The notes below the pieces were generated by a model. The model was not told the origin of the DNA, did no database searches, and worked only from the letters and a program-made list of their open reading frames with translations. DNA of 64,000 bases from Bullera alba. Lineage: Eukaryota; Basidiomycota; Tremellomycetes; Tremellales; Bulleraceae. Positions 13,200-27,864 of this stretch are shown here, one piece after another. The stretch spans positions 5,357,198-5,421,197 of the forward strand of contig BCIX01000001.1 of NCBI GenBank assembly GCA_001600095.1, written 5' to 3'. Numbering within the stretch: position 1 is the stretch's first letter; each line of letters opens with the position of its first letter. The translations under genes and the position numbers were made by a program.

Positions 13200-13483
13200 T
13201 GCTGGGCGAGATGACCCCAATGTGTAGACGAGCAACGATATCAGATCGCAAGGCGGATGCGGATCATGCGGTATGAGTTTGGCTGGCCGGGTAGATTCGA
13301 CGTGACAGCTAACCGGCAGGCGGAATCAAATTTTTCGGCCAGGCGGAGATCGCCGACAGAGCCCCGCTGACGGAACGAGCGGGCCATGACCGAGCGAGCA
13401 GGATCGCATCTGCTCTGCTTCGACTGTAAGTGTGGCTATCTTATTCTTGGCTATCAAGGACCAAGTGTTCGCCAGCTACCGAT

Positions 13484-15124
13484 ATGTCTGCGCTGGGCAT
13501 CAGACTGGTGGGAACCAGCTTACCACTGAGATCGTTCCCCGCTGTAAGGCAAGCTGCTGCATCGACGTCAGCTCAATCTCGCTCGTTCTGCAACTTCGCT
13601 TCGACATCCCTCCGGCCAAAGCACCCTAAGTCCTCCCTACAATCGCGGCATGTATTGCTCAGATCACTCTCCTCAGAGTCGCCGGCACCAACAAGACATG
13701 CGCTTGGCCGCATAACACCGAAGAGAATTGCTGTGAGGGCCCCTCGGAGTCAGTTCAGGTCGTCCTCCTCAGCAGAGTTCGATCCCGATCTGCCAGAAAA
13801 GACAATATGGCGACCTATCATCGTGGGTAGAATCCATCTCGTTAACGTAGGTGATAGACGAGCTAACTATACGTGTTCCAGTTCTGCATTCTACTAGGAG
13901 GAGGCACTTTCATGGGTGCAGCCTTTCTCACGAACGCCAACGCCGTGTTCTGGCGGGAGAGAATCAAATCGGCAGCGGGGGTGGTAGGGCGGCTTAAGAC
14001 GCCCTCGGACAGGGATCTGGCTCGAGCTAGGACGATGAATGATCTTCAGGTGAGTGGCGCAGTCGGGTACCCTGTTCTCGCGAGCTGATGATTACTGAAT
14101 GATCAGCACGCTCAAGCACAAATGTCATCCTGGCAAAAATCGCTGAATGGTTATGTTCCCGCATTCATCCTCACCCCTGTACTACGTCTCAAGGTCGCAT
14201 ATGAGAACTGGAGACTCAACACACCGCCCGGTCAAGTCGCCTCTATGAAGGTCATCAGCGTCATGGGTACCGTCTTCCTCATGTGGCGTTTACCTCGCAT
14301 ACGGCGCACCATGGATAAATGGTTCTTACATCGTCCCGTGGTCTTCGGTCTAGCCAAGCTTCATCCTTGGAAACAATGCGTTACGCTGTTCACCAGCACG
14401 GTGAGTTCTGGTATCTATTTGGCTTCGTACCAGTCTCTCACTAACTATGGGCGCAGATATCACATACTTCTCTAACGCATTTTGGTTTCAACGCACTGGC
14501 CCTTTTCTCCTTTGGATCAGCTGCATACGCCTACATTTCTGTGCCGGTGGCAGGAGGGCCGCGATTATCGACCGTTGACAACACACCACACTTTTACGCA
14601 TTCCTCCTGTGTGCTGGTCTCTTCGCATCGCTCTCTTCACATCTGTATACCAACCTCGTCAAGGTACCTCGTCTGCTGAAGACGCTACGTAATCCAGCAA
14701 GGCTGTCCTCGGCTCAGGCTCTCGCGGCACATCACTCAATACTCCCTTCTTTGGGCTCCAGTGGTGCCATATACTCGGCTCTCGCTCTCACTGCCTGCGC
14801 CTTGCCTGACACAGAAGTCTCCCTCATCTTTCTGCCCTTCTTCGCCATCCCAATCGGATACGGTTTCGGTGGTCTCGTCCTATTCGACCTCATTGGCCTA
14901 GTCAAGGGCTGGAGGTGAGTCATGGTCAGTGCGATACCCTCGGGACTGATTGTTTCGGCTATAGGGCACTCGATCATGTTGCTCACTTGGGAGGAGCACT
15001 CTTTGGCGTCCTTTACTGGATGTTCGGACGTCAAGCTTGGCAGAACGCGAGATTAGCATCAGCGCCCGCCGTCGAGCAAGCAGCTGTCGAAACGTACAAG
15101 AACTGGGATCAGAAGCGCAAATGA
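13484..15124 (+). CDS. PCP1: Mitochondrial rhomboid protease (PCP1-like)
   Basis: An intramembrane serine protease. The N-terminal ~110 residues are rich in Arg/Ser and poor in acidic residues (SRSFCNFASTSLRPKH), as in a mitochondrial presequence. A first membrane segment follows (FCILLGGGTFMGAAFLT), then the rhomboid core. The core includes a His/Asn-containing segment (SLTHFGFNALALFSFGSAA), the catalytic serine motif GSSGAIYSALALTACAL, and the helix with the catalytic histidine (ALDHVAHLGGALFGVLYW). About five introns are present. In yeast the homologue cleaves cytochrome c peroxidase and the dynamin Mgm1, and that role is inferred here. The start at 13484 gives the presequence directly; upstream in-frame codons look like leader. 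The gene converges on the alpha-amylase gene. Confidence 0.9.
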
Positions 15125-15394
15125 GGCAAAGGTGGAAGCGGTAATTGATACGCTACATCAGCATATAGACACAGCTCAGCAATCTCTCCTGTACTTGTAC
15201 AGATGCAGGGACGTATCGCCTCTCCGACGGTGCTAAGTTGATGAAGCCATGGCTCCATCTCATCGGCGCTCACAGAAAGCCCACAAGATAGAGCTCTCTT
15301 CACCCAGGTACTTAAGTTCGTGTGTGTGAATGCATAAAAAACGCTTGCAGAACCGCAGAATCTATCATCGGAGCTTCTATTCGCTCTATCAGGT

Positions 15395-18237
<2,843 letters not shown>

Positions 18238-18677
18238 GGTGTCGGTCCAAGCGCTGTGATGGATTCGGGTGGATGCGTTGGATCTCTAGACACGAAAACA
18301 ACGACGCGTTGTTGTTGGTTGTTGCAGCTGAGAAGAAGAAGTCCACAGAGCTTCACAGAGGTGGACATGTGTCGTCGTGGCCAGACCCTGAGAGCGATCC
18401 CAACATTCCAGGCCATAAAACACCGTGCCTGACTCGTGCCTGGATTCGGAACAAGCAGCTACGTCATCTGAGAATCCCAAGGATTCCTCTGCTTCAGTTG
18501 CAGCCTGTTACAGCGCTGGCCCTTGCTGGTCAGACCAGCCTCTCTGCTCAATATATGTAGTCAGATGGCCAGCCAAGGCAGCCTTGCCTAGTAGTGCTCT
18601 TAACACAGCCAGTGATGTATACTCTAACAACAATCGCTCTTGCGATGGATATGACTACCGGTACAGTCCACAGCTCC
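18238..18677 (-). promoter_or_regulatory. Amylase upstream region / CUL4 3' flank
   Basis: These 440 bases lie between the amylase start and the cullin stop. They contain a short GTT/CAAC-rich stretch near 18300-18325. No gene was recognised; open frames here lack homologous-looking sequence and splice signals. Confidence 0.4.
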
Positions 18678-21608
18678 TCAAGCTAGATAGTGCAACAGGT
18701 TACGATCCTCCTCGTCTCTCTTCAGGAACTGAAGCAAGGATATCAGCGAAATCTTCAACTGCACGACAATGACCCTCACCTCTCTTTCAATCAGATTCTC
18801 CATTCGTTTTTTGATCTCCTTTACGTCTGGCGGGAATCGCTTGCTGACATCCGTGACGACCTGGTCGATCAGGAGTTGCAGTGTTAACTTCTTCCTCGCC
18901 TTCATGATCCTGACAATCACAGCTTCCAGAACGGAGACTCGGTCAATGACGATTTGCTCGTTGGTCTTTCTATCCTCCTCGGCGGACATGTCTTGTTGGA
19001 TTTGATTGATTCGGAATTTGATACGATCCGACTGGAAACCCTTGTTCCATGCGAAGATGTCGGTGGGCTGGATCTCCTTCCCGGGCGGCTTCTTCAGCAG
19101 CACTCGCGTGCCTTTACGTCCCAAAGCGAGAGACTGCACAATCCGCACGAGCTCGGATTGCTCTTTGAGATGTTTACTGTCAGTCGAGATCTTATAAGGT
19201 GATTGCTGTCAACTCACCAATTCCAGTCCTGTCTTTGAGATCCTTGAAACTCAACGTATCCTCCTCGTTGAATTGTATCATGACCACAGCTTGGAACAGA
19301 CTGACTCCAATCTCGTATTTACCCGACGGGAATCTTGCGCTGAGACTGACGGTCGCTAACTGCCATCTCCAGCTGAGCTGCCTGTTCTTGTGCTGGGTAG
19401 AGTACCAAGCCGTAAACTGATCGATGGACGCTTGTAGCTCTGGCGTCAACTTAAATGACCATCCATCCTTCAACAAGGGATATGCCGGCCAGGCAGACTC
19501 CGTCAAAACATTGGCGGTAAATTGACCTCCTATGTCACTGAATTCGGAGGGGTTCTTCGACTGTGCTGATTGGTACGACTTGACCAGGCTAAATCCATCG
19601 TCAATTAGCTTTTCCGGGGTCTGGACAAGCTCACTCACGTCTCGGACAAGGCCAAATCCTTCATCATAACATCGCCACTGGTAAACTCCTCGCCCAACTC
19701 GTTCTGCAATTTGACGATCATGTTCCGTTCCATGTCGTCACTGGCGCTCTTGCTGAGTAGAAGTCGTTTGGCCAGTTGAGTAGAGTAGAACGCCTTGAAC
19801 ACGTCCTTGTCTCTGGTGAAACCGACCAAAGCGATAATCTCGTCGAGTTGGCTGTTAAACTGAGCTTCGGTGCCTGAGCCCTGTCCTCTTCGCATGACGA
19901 CGTCCAGGTGTTTGGCTGCAAGGCGCGTCAGTTCCCGGGCAGCTTGCTGACGAGTGTCATACGTACCGATCCACTCGGCAGGGGCATTCTGTCGGCTGCC
20001 CATACCAGCCTTGAAGCCAACCCGAATTGCGTCCTGCAGCTCGATCAATTGTCTAGCGTCTTGTGAGCTCAGAGCGGTCGAAGGGCTCTCTTTGGAGAAT
20101 GGCTTCATGACGGCTCCATCGGCAAAGCGCTTGAGCTCCAAAGACCCGTCGATCATGTTGGCATCGTTGGCGGGGTCTGAGATCAGCGTTTTGGTCCGGT
20201 CCTACGATGGAGATGAGGTTCGCTACTTATTTGTCTGACGGGACTCAGCTCACCTCGATGTGTGTCCGTAACGACTTGACCATGAGCTCGAATAGGTCGC
20301 AATCCTCGCAAAAACGGTACAATCTTGTCAATGCGTCTGCGTCCTTGGCATCCATCGCTTCATCCAGGGCTGTGTGTGTCGTGAGTTGTTGTACCGCCGG
20401 GTGACCTGTGGGCTGTAAGCTCACCTTTCTGTACGATCTTGTGACCTTGCTTCGAACCAGCCGCATCTCTGACGTGAAACACCACATTTTTCGCCGCGTG
20501 AGAGTCGAAACACGCATCCGCACGATCCCTCTCCTCGGTCACCATCTCTAATGCCCATTCGACGTATCGTGTCGCGGACATTTTGCCTGCCTCGACTTGC
20601 TGGACATGGGCGTTCGATGTATCGGTGTAATAGTTCGTGGTGAATTCGAGGTAAGGGCCCACCAGGGCCCAGAATTCCGGTTCCGATAGCGTTTTGGCTA
20701 AAGAAGAGATCGCTGTGATTGTAGGTCGTATACTCGGGTCAGGTCTGTGAAGACAGTCAAGTCAGTGTACGTGCTGCGTATGGAAAGGAATCGTGCTCAC
20801 GCAGATGCCTCCCGTTCTGCCGAAGACCACGCCAGCACGTCATCGCGTGTTTTACTGTACAGCAGGTCATTGTCCCAGATGCCGTTCTTGAAAGTGACTG
20901 TGGCGAGTTTCCTGGAGAAGAATTATCAGCTTGATGTGACCGAACGTGTGAGTGGACTCACTGGATGCTTTGCAACCCATTACCACTGACGTGTACTCGA
21001 TCTAAGTAGACGAAGACAGAAGCCAGAAGAGCCTAACATTGAGTGTCAGGCTTGGATCGCGGGCAGCAACAGAACCTTGGCTGGTACTCACCACATTGGC
21101 CTCATATGTGTCCCACCCGGATTTCAGTCGTTGTAACCACCCCCCTTCGCGACTCATGATACTCCCCCGCCCTTCCCGAGCGAGACTAGCCACAGTGCGC
21201 TCCAATTCGGCTGTGAGGGCATTGTAGATATGTTCTCCACGAGAAAAAGGCGGAGAGACGGCTTTCCTACATATTGACGAAAGGGTCTGGAACGAGAGCT
21301 GCGGTCGTTTGCCGGAGAGGAGAGGTGGGATCGAAGCGATCAACGAGGCGATCTGATCATCGATGGATGCTGCCCCTCCAGCCGCTACATCGAAGACAGT
21401 ATGAGTATGGGTACTGAACGCCTGGATCGGGATTCCGCAGCTTACGCTTGAAGTCGATGGCGATCACCTGGGATTGGGCATTGCCAATCCCGCTTTCCTT
21501 CCGCTTGCCCAGGGTTTGAGGTAACAAGAAATTGTTATACGCATTCGTGCTGGGCCTGTATTCGGAGAAAGCATCAGATTTGGTGGGAAAGCGTACGAGC
21601 GAGGTCAT
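18678..21608 (-). CDS. CUL4: Cullin, CUL4-like scaffold of a ubiquitin ligase
   Basis: A scaffold joining a RING protein to a substrate adaptor. The N-terminal exons encode helical cullin repeats (VGPYLEFTTNYYTDTSN, LTRLYRFCEDCDLFELMVK). The middle has the cullin-homology motifs (FTRDKDVFKAFYSTQLAKRL, NMIVKLQNELGEEFTSGDV) and SLFQAVVMIQFNEEDTLSF. The C-terminus has VRIMKARKKLTLQLLIDQV, RFPPDVKEIKKRMENLIERE and ends RDEEDRNLLHYLA after a last intron at about 18720-18780. The Lys in RIMKARK is the predicted neddylation site. Assignment to CUL4, rather than CUL1 or CUL3, rests on the segment EQSELVRIVQSLALGRKGTR followed by VLLKKPPGKEIQP and on the HYLA ending, and is an inference. The length (about 750 residues) fits. 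It is divergent from CHO2. Confidence 0.85.
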
Positions 21609-22000
21609 GGCGCCCGGATATCTGTCCTCGATGGGCAGTGTAGCTTGAGTATAGCTGAGCAGAGTACAAGTGGGAGATGGTCATATCAAGAGCGATCGTC
21701 CTCTATCGTTGGCTCGACGCCGGTCATCGGGTGGAGGATGCCGGTGGAGGTACGAGGATGACTGCTTGAAATGTCCACGTCATCATTACACCCACCTTCT
21801 TATCGTTATCAACGCCCTTTGTGCTCGGGGACCACGGGTCCGGGATAAGCGTGGAACGGGATGCGCGGAAGTGCGCGGATATCTACCTTCCATCAGAAAC
21901 AACCTGGTCTTGTGAGAGAATTTCCAGAAGTTGGTGAAGCAAAATCAACGGGCAGCAGATCAGAACAACGGGCGGCAGTATAGCTCACCACCGGTCTGTC
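21609..22000. promoter_or_regulatory. Divergent intergenic region, CUL4 / CHO2
   Basis: These 392 bases hold both promoters. No canonical inositol-response element (CATGTGAAAT) of the kind that controls phospholipid genes in Saccharomyces was seen. No coding ORF was recognised. Confidence 0.4.
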
Positions 22001-25000
22001 ATGTCAGACTTCTCGCCAATCACGGCAAAGCCGTCTTTGGCAGAACTGAGCGATACCACGATTCGTCAACGAAAAGTCCTAACGGACACGGTCTCCCCAA
22101 AAGTCGAGCACCCGGCAGATACAACTGCTTCGGACGACAATGGCAAGCAGAAGGCCAGCGATGAGGAGATCAACTGGGGCAAGACGCCCGCTGGTGATGG
22201 TGAGTGATACCTCCGCCCCTGCATGTGTCTGCAAATGTCTCGAGATCCAAGCGCCTGGGCACGGGTACGAGAGCTCTGAGCTGATAACCTCGATAGTCTT
22301 CCGGGTGCCTCAGACCCACTCCTTCATGCACACCATGACACAGACTGTTCACAAGTCCACCCTTACCCGGCTTACCTTGCTCACACTGGTTGCTCAACCT
22401 CTCATCTTCTACTTGCTCTGGAATCACCCGACCATCAGATCCGCCTTCTTCCTGCTGTACTTTGCGTTCTGGCGAGGCGCCTATGACTGGGGCTTCGCCT
22501 GGTTGCTGAGGAAGCAGAGTGAGAAGAAATGGATTGTCAGGTCACTCAGAAGCTGGGGCTGGCTCGACGTCAATTCGACACAAGGAGGCGAAGCGGGACG
22601 TGAATGGGCCAAATGGTGGAAGAAGGAACTTGAAATGAAGATGGGCACCGGTTACAGATGGGAGGACGTACCTCAAGAGTTCAACTCGTGGTTGATCTTC
22701 CGTCAACTGGTGGATCTCGTTCTTCTCAAGTGAGTGTTAAAGCGTCGCAACAGGGTCAAACGACTGACATCCATCTAGCGACTTTGTCTCGTACTCCTGC
22801 TTTGCTTGGTCCAACCTACACTTCCCGGCCAACCACTCCTTCTTCATGCACATTTTCCGATGGGCATTTGGCTGGTCACTCATCATGTTCAACCTCTGGG
22901 TTAAAATGGACGCTCACAGGGTGGTCAAGGACTACGCCTGGTACTGGGGAGATGCTTTCTGGCTCATGGTCATGCAGCACGACCTCGTCTTTGACGGTGT
23001 ATACGAAATCGCCCCCCATCCTATGTACTCTGTGGGGTATGCCGGGTACTATGGGCTGTCCATGGGTGAGTTGCAGCGCGATCGCGTCCTAAGAGAGTGC
23101 TGACCCATGGGCTAGTCGTCGGATCATACTCTGTTCTGTTCGCTTCTCTGGCTGCGCATGCTGCTCAATTCGCATTCTTGCTGTGGTTTGAGAACCCTCG
23201 TGAGTCTGCCTGCATTGAGGTCCAAACTTCGCTGAAAGCCCCTCGCAGACATTGAGCGTACCTATGGTGGTGGCAAGAAGCCGCTTGCCTCTCGTGTACC
23301 CCTCTCCTGGGGCGAGCAGGTGAATCACAGCGACTCTCCCTCTGCTACTCTGGCGGATGCGGGCTCAGCCCTGTCTATCGAGCACGACGTAGCGGACGCC
23401 GCGACGCCGGGTGCCACGGAAGGTTTGTTCGGCCCCAATGATCTTGCTCCTATCTGAAAAGCTCACAACCGTTGTAGGCGAGACTGAGACCGAGCCTGAA
23501 CTCCCGGAGCTTCCGACCATACCAAGCAGCAACCCTAGCGTCCGAAATCGATCAGACAGTACTTTCTCTTCTACTTCATTCTGCAACGGCGCAGATGGGT
23601 CATACTCGGCGTCAGCTAGCCAGAAGCGTGCTGGAATGAAGCGTTCTAAGAGTATCTCGATGCACGACCTCACCCACCGGTTCTTCCGACAGCCAATGGT
23701 CGTTCTGTCCCGATTGGATATGTTCAGGTGAGTGAATCAAAACAGCATTCACTGACGGGACTCAGGAGCACCGACTTTGCTCTCGTCGTTCTGCTTGGTT
23801 ACGCCTTGTCAACGCTCGTTCCAGCCCTCCCACCCCGCCTGGCTCTCACCGCGCACTTCCTACACGCCCTATCTTGGCGAGTATTCCATTCGTACGGTCT
23901 CGGACTGTTGCTGCGTGCGCAATCGAAGAGCAAGTGGCTCGTCAGGCATTTCCTCAAGCATTACCACTACCCCGGCGAATCGACCACCGAAAGCGAGAAT
24001 AACGAGAGAGAGAGCGTGGTGAAGCGCGCTACAGAGGAGGCGTTTGGCAACTGGCAAGTAGGGTACAACATCTCTCTGGTCATGACTTATGGTAAGTATA
24101 AGGAAGGTAGAGCGGTACAACAGCTTATCCCCCTCTAGTCTCCTTCGCTGGCCTGGCGTGGAAGACTTACCACCTGCCGTACGATTGGACCGTCAGCGGC
24201 GTCATCCTCCGACACGTGCTTGGTCTGGTGAGTCGCCCATCCCCGTGCACCTGCTGACTTCAGTCACTTGTCGCCCTGCATGTTTGGGCTGCGAGATCTT
24301 CTTGGGAGGTCCTGGGCGACTTTGGCTGGCTGTACTCGGATTTCTTCCTGATTGAACAGATCCCATCGCGACTAGCCTACACCGGCATCTACCGATTCCT
24401 CAACAACCCTGAGAGGTCGATGGGTGGCGCCGCGTTCTTCGGCTTGTGGTTGATGAGCAACTCGAAGCTCGTGCTTTGTCTGGCAATTTTCTCGCATCTG
24501 TCTCATTGGTGGTTCCTCTCGTTTGTGGAGAGGTGAGTCACAGTCGGGAAGTAGAGAGCTGACTGTAGACCTCACATGAAGCAGCTTTACGGCGAGAGGC
24601 TGAGAAAGGACGGTGGTCTGACCAAGACGCTCAAATCCGTCGCTGGGAAGACTCTTGCTGAGAAAGCAGGACGACATGCGCCGAACATCAACAGGGTTGT
24701 CCAAGAAGTCCGAGGTTCTATTGAAAAGGTAGAGGATCGGGTGACCGAGGCTGTAGGGGAATTCCTCGACCATGGTGAGTTGGGATTGCTAAAGAGCGGC
24801 GCTGACCAACAGCTCGACCCATGTTCTCGGACATGGTCAACGACACCAAGTACCTTTTACAGCAATCCCGCGAGCGCATGATCATCACGTGAGTATCAAT
24901 GGCATCCGCAGCGACTCCCTGTTGAAGAGAGTACAGTCGAGTCGCCAGCGACATCACCTCGTACGACACTTCTCGATACGCCTTGACCCTTGCCACGTCA

Positions 25001-25905
25001 TCATCCGCCCCTGTGCCCCGATACCACGTTGGCCAGCCGATTCGAGTGTCTTGGACTGCGCCTTCGAACCACTCGAGGAAGGACTGGATTGGAATCTACC
25101 GCCTGGGCTCTTGTCGATCTCAACTCGTCACCAGGATCTCGTCCGTCGGAAAATGGATGCCGATCTATGAGGACGAATGGGTCGGAGACGAATACGTCAT
25201 GCCGAATGGAGAAAAGCGACAAGAAGCTGCAGGAGAGGTGTTATTCCGCGGAGATCAATTGCCGTGGCAGGCTGGGCAGTATGAGCTAAGGTACCATCAT
25301 GATGGCAAGCACAACGTGATGAGCCGAGTCGCCCCTATCGAGATCTTCGGTGAGTCTAATCTCGTAGGATCGGAGCTAACGGCGTTCTAGTCACCAAGCC
25401 GAAAGATGGCGGATCGTACAAGTCTATCCACTCGACATTGCTCGACATCGTCACGGTGTCGCTGGACTCCAACCCGAGTCTCCTGCCCCGATCGGCAAAA
25501 GCGACAAACTACATTCTGGCTGGAGACAACGCCTCCCAGACCGCTGAAAGGACGAACGGCGGATCCGATGGCAGCACTCCTATCGACCACACAGCGCGAT
25601 CTTCAGTTATTGCTGCTACCAATGAAGCCTCTCCCTCGCTCGACGGTCCCAGCTTCGAAAGCATCCATCCCGACGGCGATCTCGAGACCACCGGCGAAGA
25701 TGGGCGAGACCCTGACGACTTCATCATCATGGATGAAAAGCAAGCCAAGCGGATCGTCGCGCTGTGCGAAATGGCGTTCGACGTCGAGCTCTCTATAGAC
25801 GTTGTCGTCGCCGATGCCAACGTCTCGTTGTTGAGCAGGCGAATCGTAGGCGCAAGGAGTCTTACGGGAAACACTACGGCGTCGGCGAATACGGTCGGTA
25901 CCTAG
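22001..25905 (+). CDS. CHO2: Phosphatidylethanolamine N-methyltransferase CHO2
   Basis: An ER enzyme for the first S-adenosylmethionine-dependent step from phosphatidylethanolamine towards phosphatidylcholine. After a hydrophilic N-terminus ([20 protein letters not shown]) come [20 protein letters not shown] and several membrane segments ([17 protein letters not shown]). The first PEMT-like core is seen as [20 protein letters not shown] followed by [19 protein letters not shown]. The second repeat, downstream of 23.7 kb, includes [20 protein letters not shown] and [19 protein letters not shown]-terminal soluble domain ([31 protein letters not shown]) ends at 25905 after an acidic segment. More than ten introns are present. 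The size, near 1,000 residues, fits fungal CHO2 with its tandem methyltransferase halves. No break was seen. Confidence 0.93.
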
Positions 25906-26217
25906 AAGCGCATAAGATGGAGGTGAATTGAGAAGGGAGGGAGGGAGGACATGGGAGCTTGAGGAAGCAGGAGAGGACGACATGAGGACGAGCGTAAGTG
26001 GTGAAACCAGCTGAGAGAGGATGAAACAAAACCTTTGTGATGCATAATGTGCTTCATGAGCACGGTAGGGATTTCGCGTCAGCTAACCTGTCAGTAGGCG
26101 GACAAGCCATGGTCGAGTGAGACTATATCGTTTGACAGGATACATGTGGACAACTCATAAAGCTTCTACATTCCTTCTTTACTTCTTACATCTTCTCATT
26201 CTCGCTCGCAACTCCGC
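25906..26217. other. Convergent 3' intergenic region
   Basis: These 312 bases lie between the CHO2 stop and the stop of the small stress gene. A purine run (GGGAGGGAGGGAGG) occurs near 25935-25950. Nothing else was recognised. Confidence 0.35.
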
Positions 26218-26583
26218 TTAAGCCTTGTTGTTGTTGTTGAGGCCGAGGGCGTCCTTGGCAGAGTCGAGGATCGATCCAGAGTTCTGGTTCTGGTTGCCGG
26301 AGATGGCGTCACCAGCCTGCTGGGTGAAGGACTTCTGGGACTCTGGCTGTCCGGAAGAGGCAGCGGACTAAGGGTTGAGTCAGTCAGGTGTGGTAGTGTG
26401 GGAGGGTCTGATCACTCACGTCGGCCTTGCCAACAACGGTGTCCTTGGCCTGCTCGAGGTAGGTCTTCTGGGAGTCTGGCTTGAGGGCGGCTCCGGCCTT
26501 GTCACCTAGGGATTGTCGTCCTGGAAGGAGGTTAGCGGGAGTACAGGAAGGGAAGCTGAGGGCAACTCACCAACGTCAGACAT
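26218..26583 (-). CDS. HSP12: Hsp9/Hsp12-family small stress protein
   Basis: A short, hydrophilic protein (about 88 residues) spliced from three exons. The start MSDVG is followed by an intron ending near 26522. Then come RQSLGDKAGAALKPDSQKTY and LEQAKDTVVGKAD, a second intron near 26367-26420, and QPESQKSFTQQAGDAISGNQ, ending LGLNNNNKA. The YLEQAKDTVVGKAD and QKSFTQQAGD repeats are typical of the Hsp9/Hsp12 family. These intrinsically disordered proteins become helical on membranes and accumulate strongly in stress and stationary phase. Expression level is inferred from the family and from the strong TATA element upstream. Codon use is highly biased to C-ending codons (GCC, AAG, GAC), which also suggests high expression. 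Confidence 0.92.
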
Positions 26584-26687
26584 TGTGTGTGGTTTGGTTT
26601 GTTTGGGCTTAGGATAAGTGGTAGTAAAGTGGTGAACTGGATGGAATGTGTGGATGAGGAAGAAGAGCAAGTTGGCGTCTCGAGGAA

Positions 26688-26698
26688 GGTTATATACA
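26688..26698 (-). promoter_or_regulatory. TATA box of the Hsp9/12 gene
   Basis: On the minus strand this reads TATATAACC, about 105-110 bases upstream of the ATG. It suits a stress-inducible promoter. C/G-rich stretches just upstream (about 26714-26745) could bind stress zinc-finger factors, but no exact AGGGG/CCCCT element was confirmed. Confidence 0.6.
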
Positions 26699-26837
26699 CG
26701 ACAGGCCAGCAAGTCCACCCCCGGCCAGCCCCGGCCGCCACGTCGACAGGCAAGCTATGACCTGTCATGACGTAGGATTGCCGGTTAGAGAGACGTCAGG
26801 GTAGCCGCTTAGCCCAGTTGATGGATCAATTCGTCAT

Positions 26838-26857
26838 ATTCGCTGGAATTCGCTGGT
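26838..26857. repeat. 10-bp direct duplication
   Basis: ATTCGCTGGA is followed immediately by ATTCGCTGGT, a two-copy 10-bp tandem repeat in the intergenic region upstream of the Hsp9/12 gene. Confidence 0.8.
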
Positions 26858-26950
26858 CACTTGACCGGATCTGAGCTTGCCTGCGCTTGGTCTGACGCAA
26901 TCTGACGTCGGGCATGTCGATCAAACAAGCTACAACGGGTAAGAATGCAT

Positions 26951-26980
26951 TGTGCCAGAAGGTGCCAGACTGTGCCAGAG
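26951..26980. repeat. Three-copy 10-bp tandem repeat
   Basis: TGTGCCAGAA, GGTGCCAGAC and TGTGCCAGAG follow one another directly. The core GTGCCAGA is kept in all three, exactly one helical turn apart. It lies about 370-400 bases upstream of the Hsp9/12 start. Confidence 0.85.
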
Positions 26981-27443
26981 GACGCGAAATGACCTGGAAT
27001 GACGAGGAGAGATCGTCACCGGCATCTTGAATCTTCCGGCAGTCACCCTCAATTTCAGATCCAATTTCAACTTTACAGCTGCCCAGAACGCAAATACTTC
27101 GTCATCATGCGCTACTTACCGCGAAGTGAAGGCAAGCGCCAAGTTACAGGCGTCAACGCGCACGCGCCGGCGAGGCACTTGGGCAGCTGCAGCCGGGGGC
27201 AGCTGGCATCAGGGGACTCAGGCTGAACTCAACCAAAGTGCTAGAAGGAGAGCTGAGCCCTGAGCAGTCGGGATTGACGAGATCTGTCTGTGCGGGTCTG
27301 CACAAGGGCCTCAACCTGCTTGATTGTCGTCGAGCCCGTGTGGTCGAGACATGCTCGATACTCGAGAGCGGCAGCATCATTCACTAGTTGTATTCATTCG
27401 TATGGTGTGATGTGTTATGCTACAATGCTCGTCCTCGAGTTCC

Positions 27444-27864
27444 TTACTTCTTGGCCGCCTCGGACTGAGCCTTGGCCTCGTCCATCTTCCTGATGATCTC
27501 CTCGTCGTCGTCGAGCAGCTCCTTGTCCTTCTTGGCACCTCGAGATGGCTCGTTTCCGTGCGACCTGGCGATGGCAGTTGGGTCCTCGTGGGCCTTGGCC
27601 TCATCGGCAGCCTTCTCCTGCTTCTCAGTCTTCTCAGCGTCGGCGAGGGTGTTCTTGATCGATCGCTCGTCCTTGGAGTCGAGTCGGTTGTGAGCATCGG
27701 GTGGGGCCTGCTCGAATCGCTCTCCGGTCTGTGGGTTTCCTGATACAGATCAGCAGGAATTCAACGGTGATGGAGGGAGATAGCTCACCGGCAGTTCCCG
27801 TGGCAGGGTTGATGGCACCGCCCTCGGCGTTGGTGGATGGCTGGTCGACGTTGTTGTTGGACAT
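27444..27864 (-). CDS. Small hydrophilic protein of unknown function
   Basis: Two exons give a protein of about 123 residues. The first encodes MSNNNVDQPSTNAEGGAINP and ends in AG. A ~50-base intron (GTGAGC donor) follows, and the second exon runs NPQTGERFEQAPPDAHNRLD to the end at QSEAAKK. It is very rich in Glu, Asp, Lys and Ala with no hydrophobic core (for example AEKTEKQEKAADEAKAHEDP), so it is likely disordered. Codon use is strongly biased like that of the Hsp9/12 gene next to it, which suggests high expression, possibly in stress. I do not recognise the family. The start is fixed by the ATG at 27864 and the clean splice. Confidence 0.8.

Larger units (their letters stand above)
26584..27443. 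other. 860-base intergenic region
   Basis: This region holds the Hsp9/12 promoter and the 3' flank of the next minus-strand gene. Besides the TATA box and the two 10-bp repeats listed separately, no gene was recognised. Open frames at 26999-27263 have no splice or homology support. Confidence 0.4.

Noticed and set aside
25930..25960. GGGAGGGAGGGAGG purine run as a possible G-quadruplex
   Set aside because: It is short, in a convergent 3' region, and nothing else supports a function.
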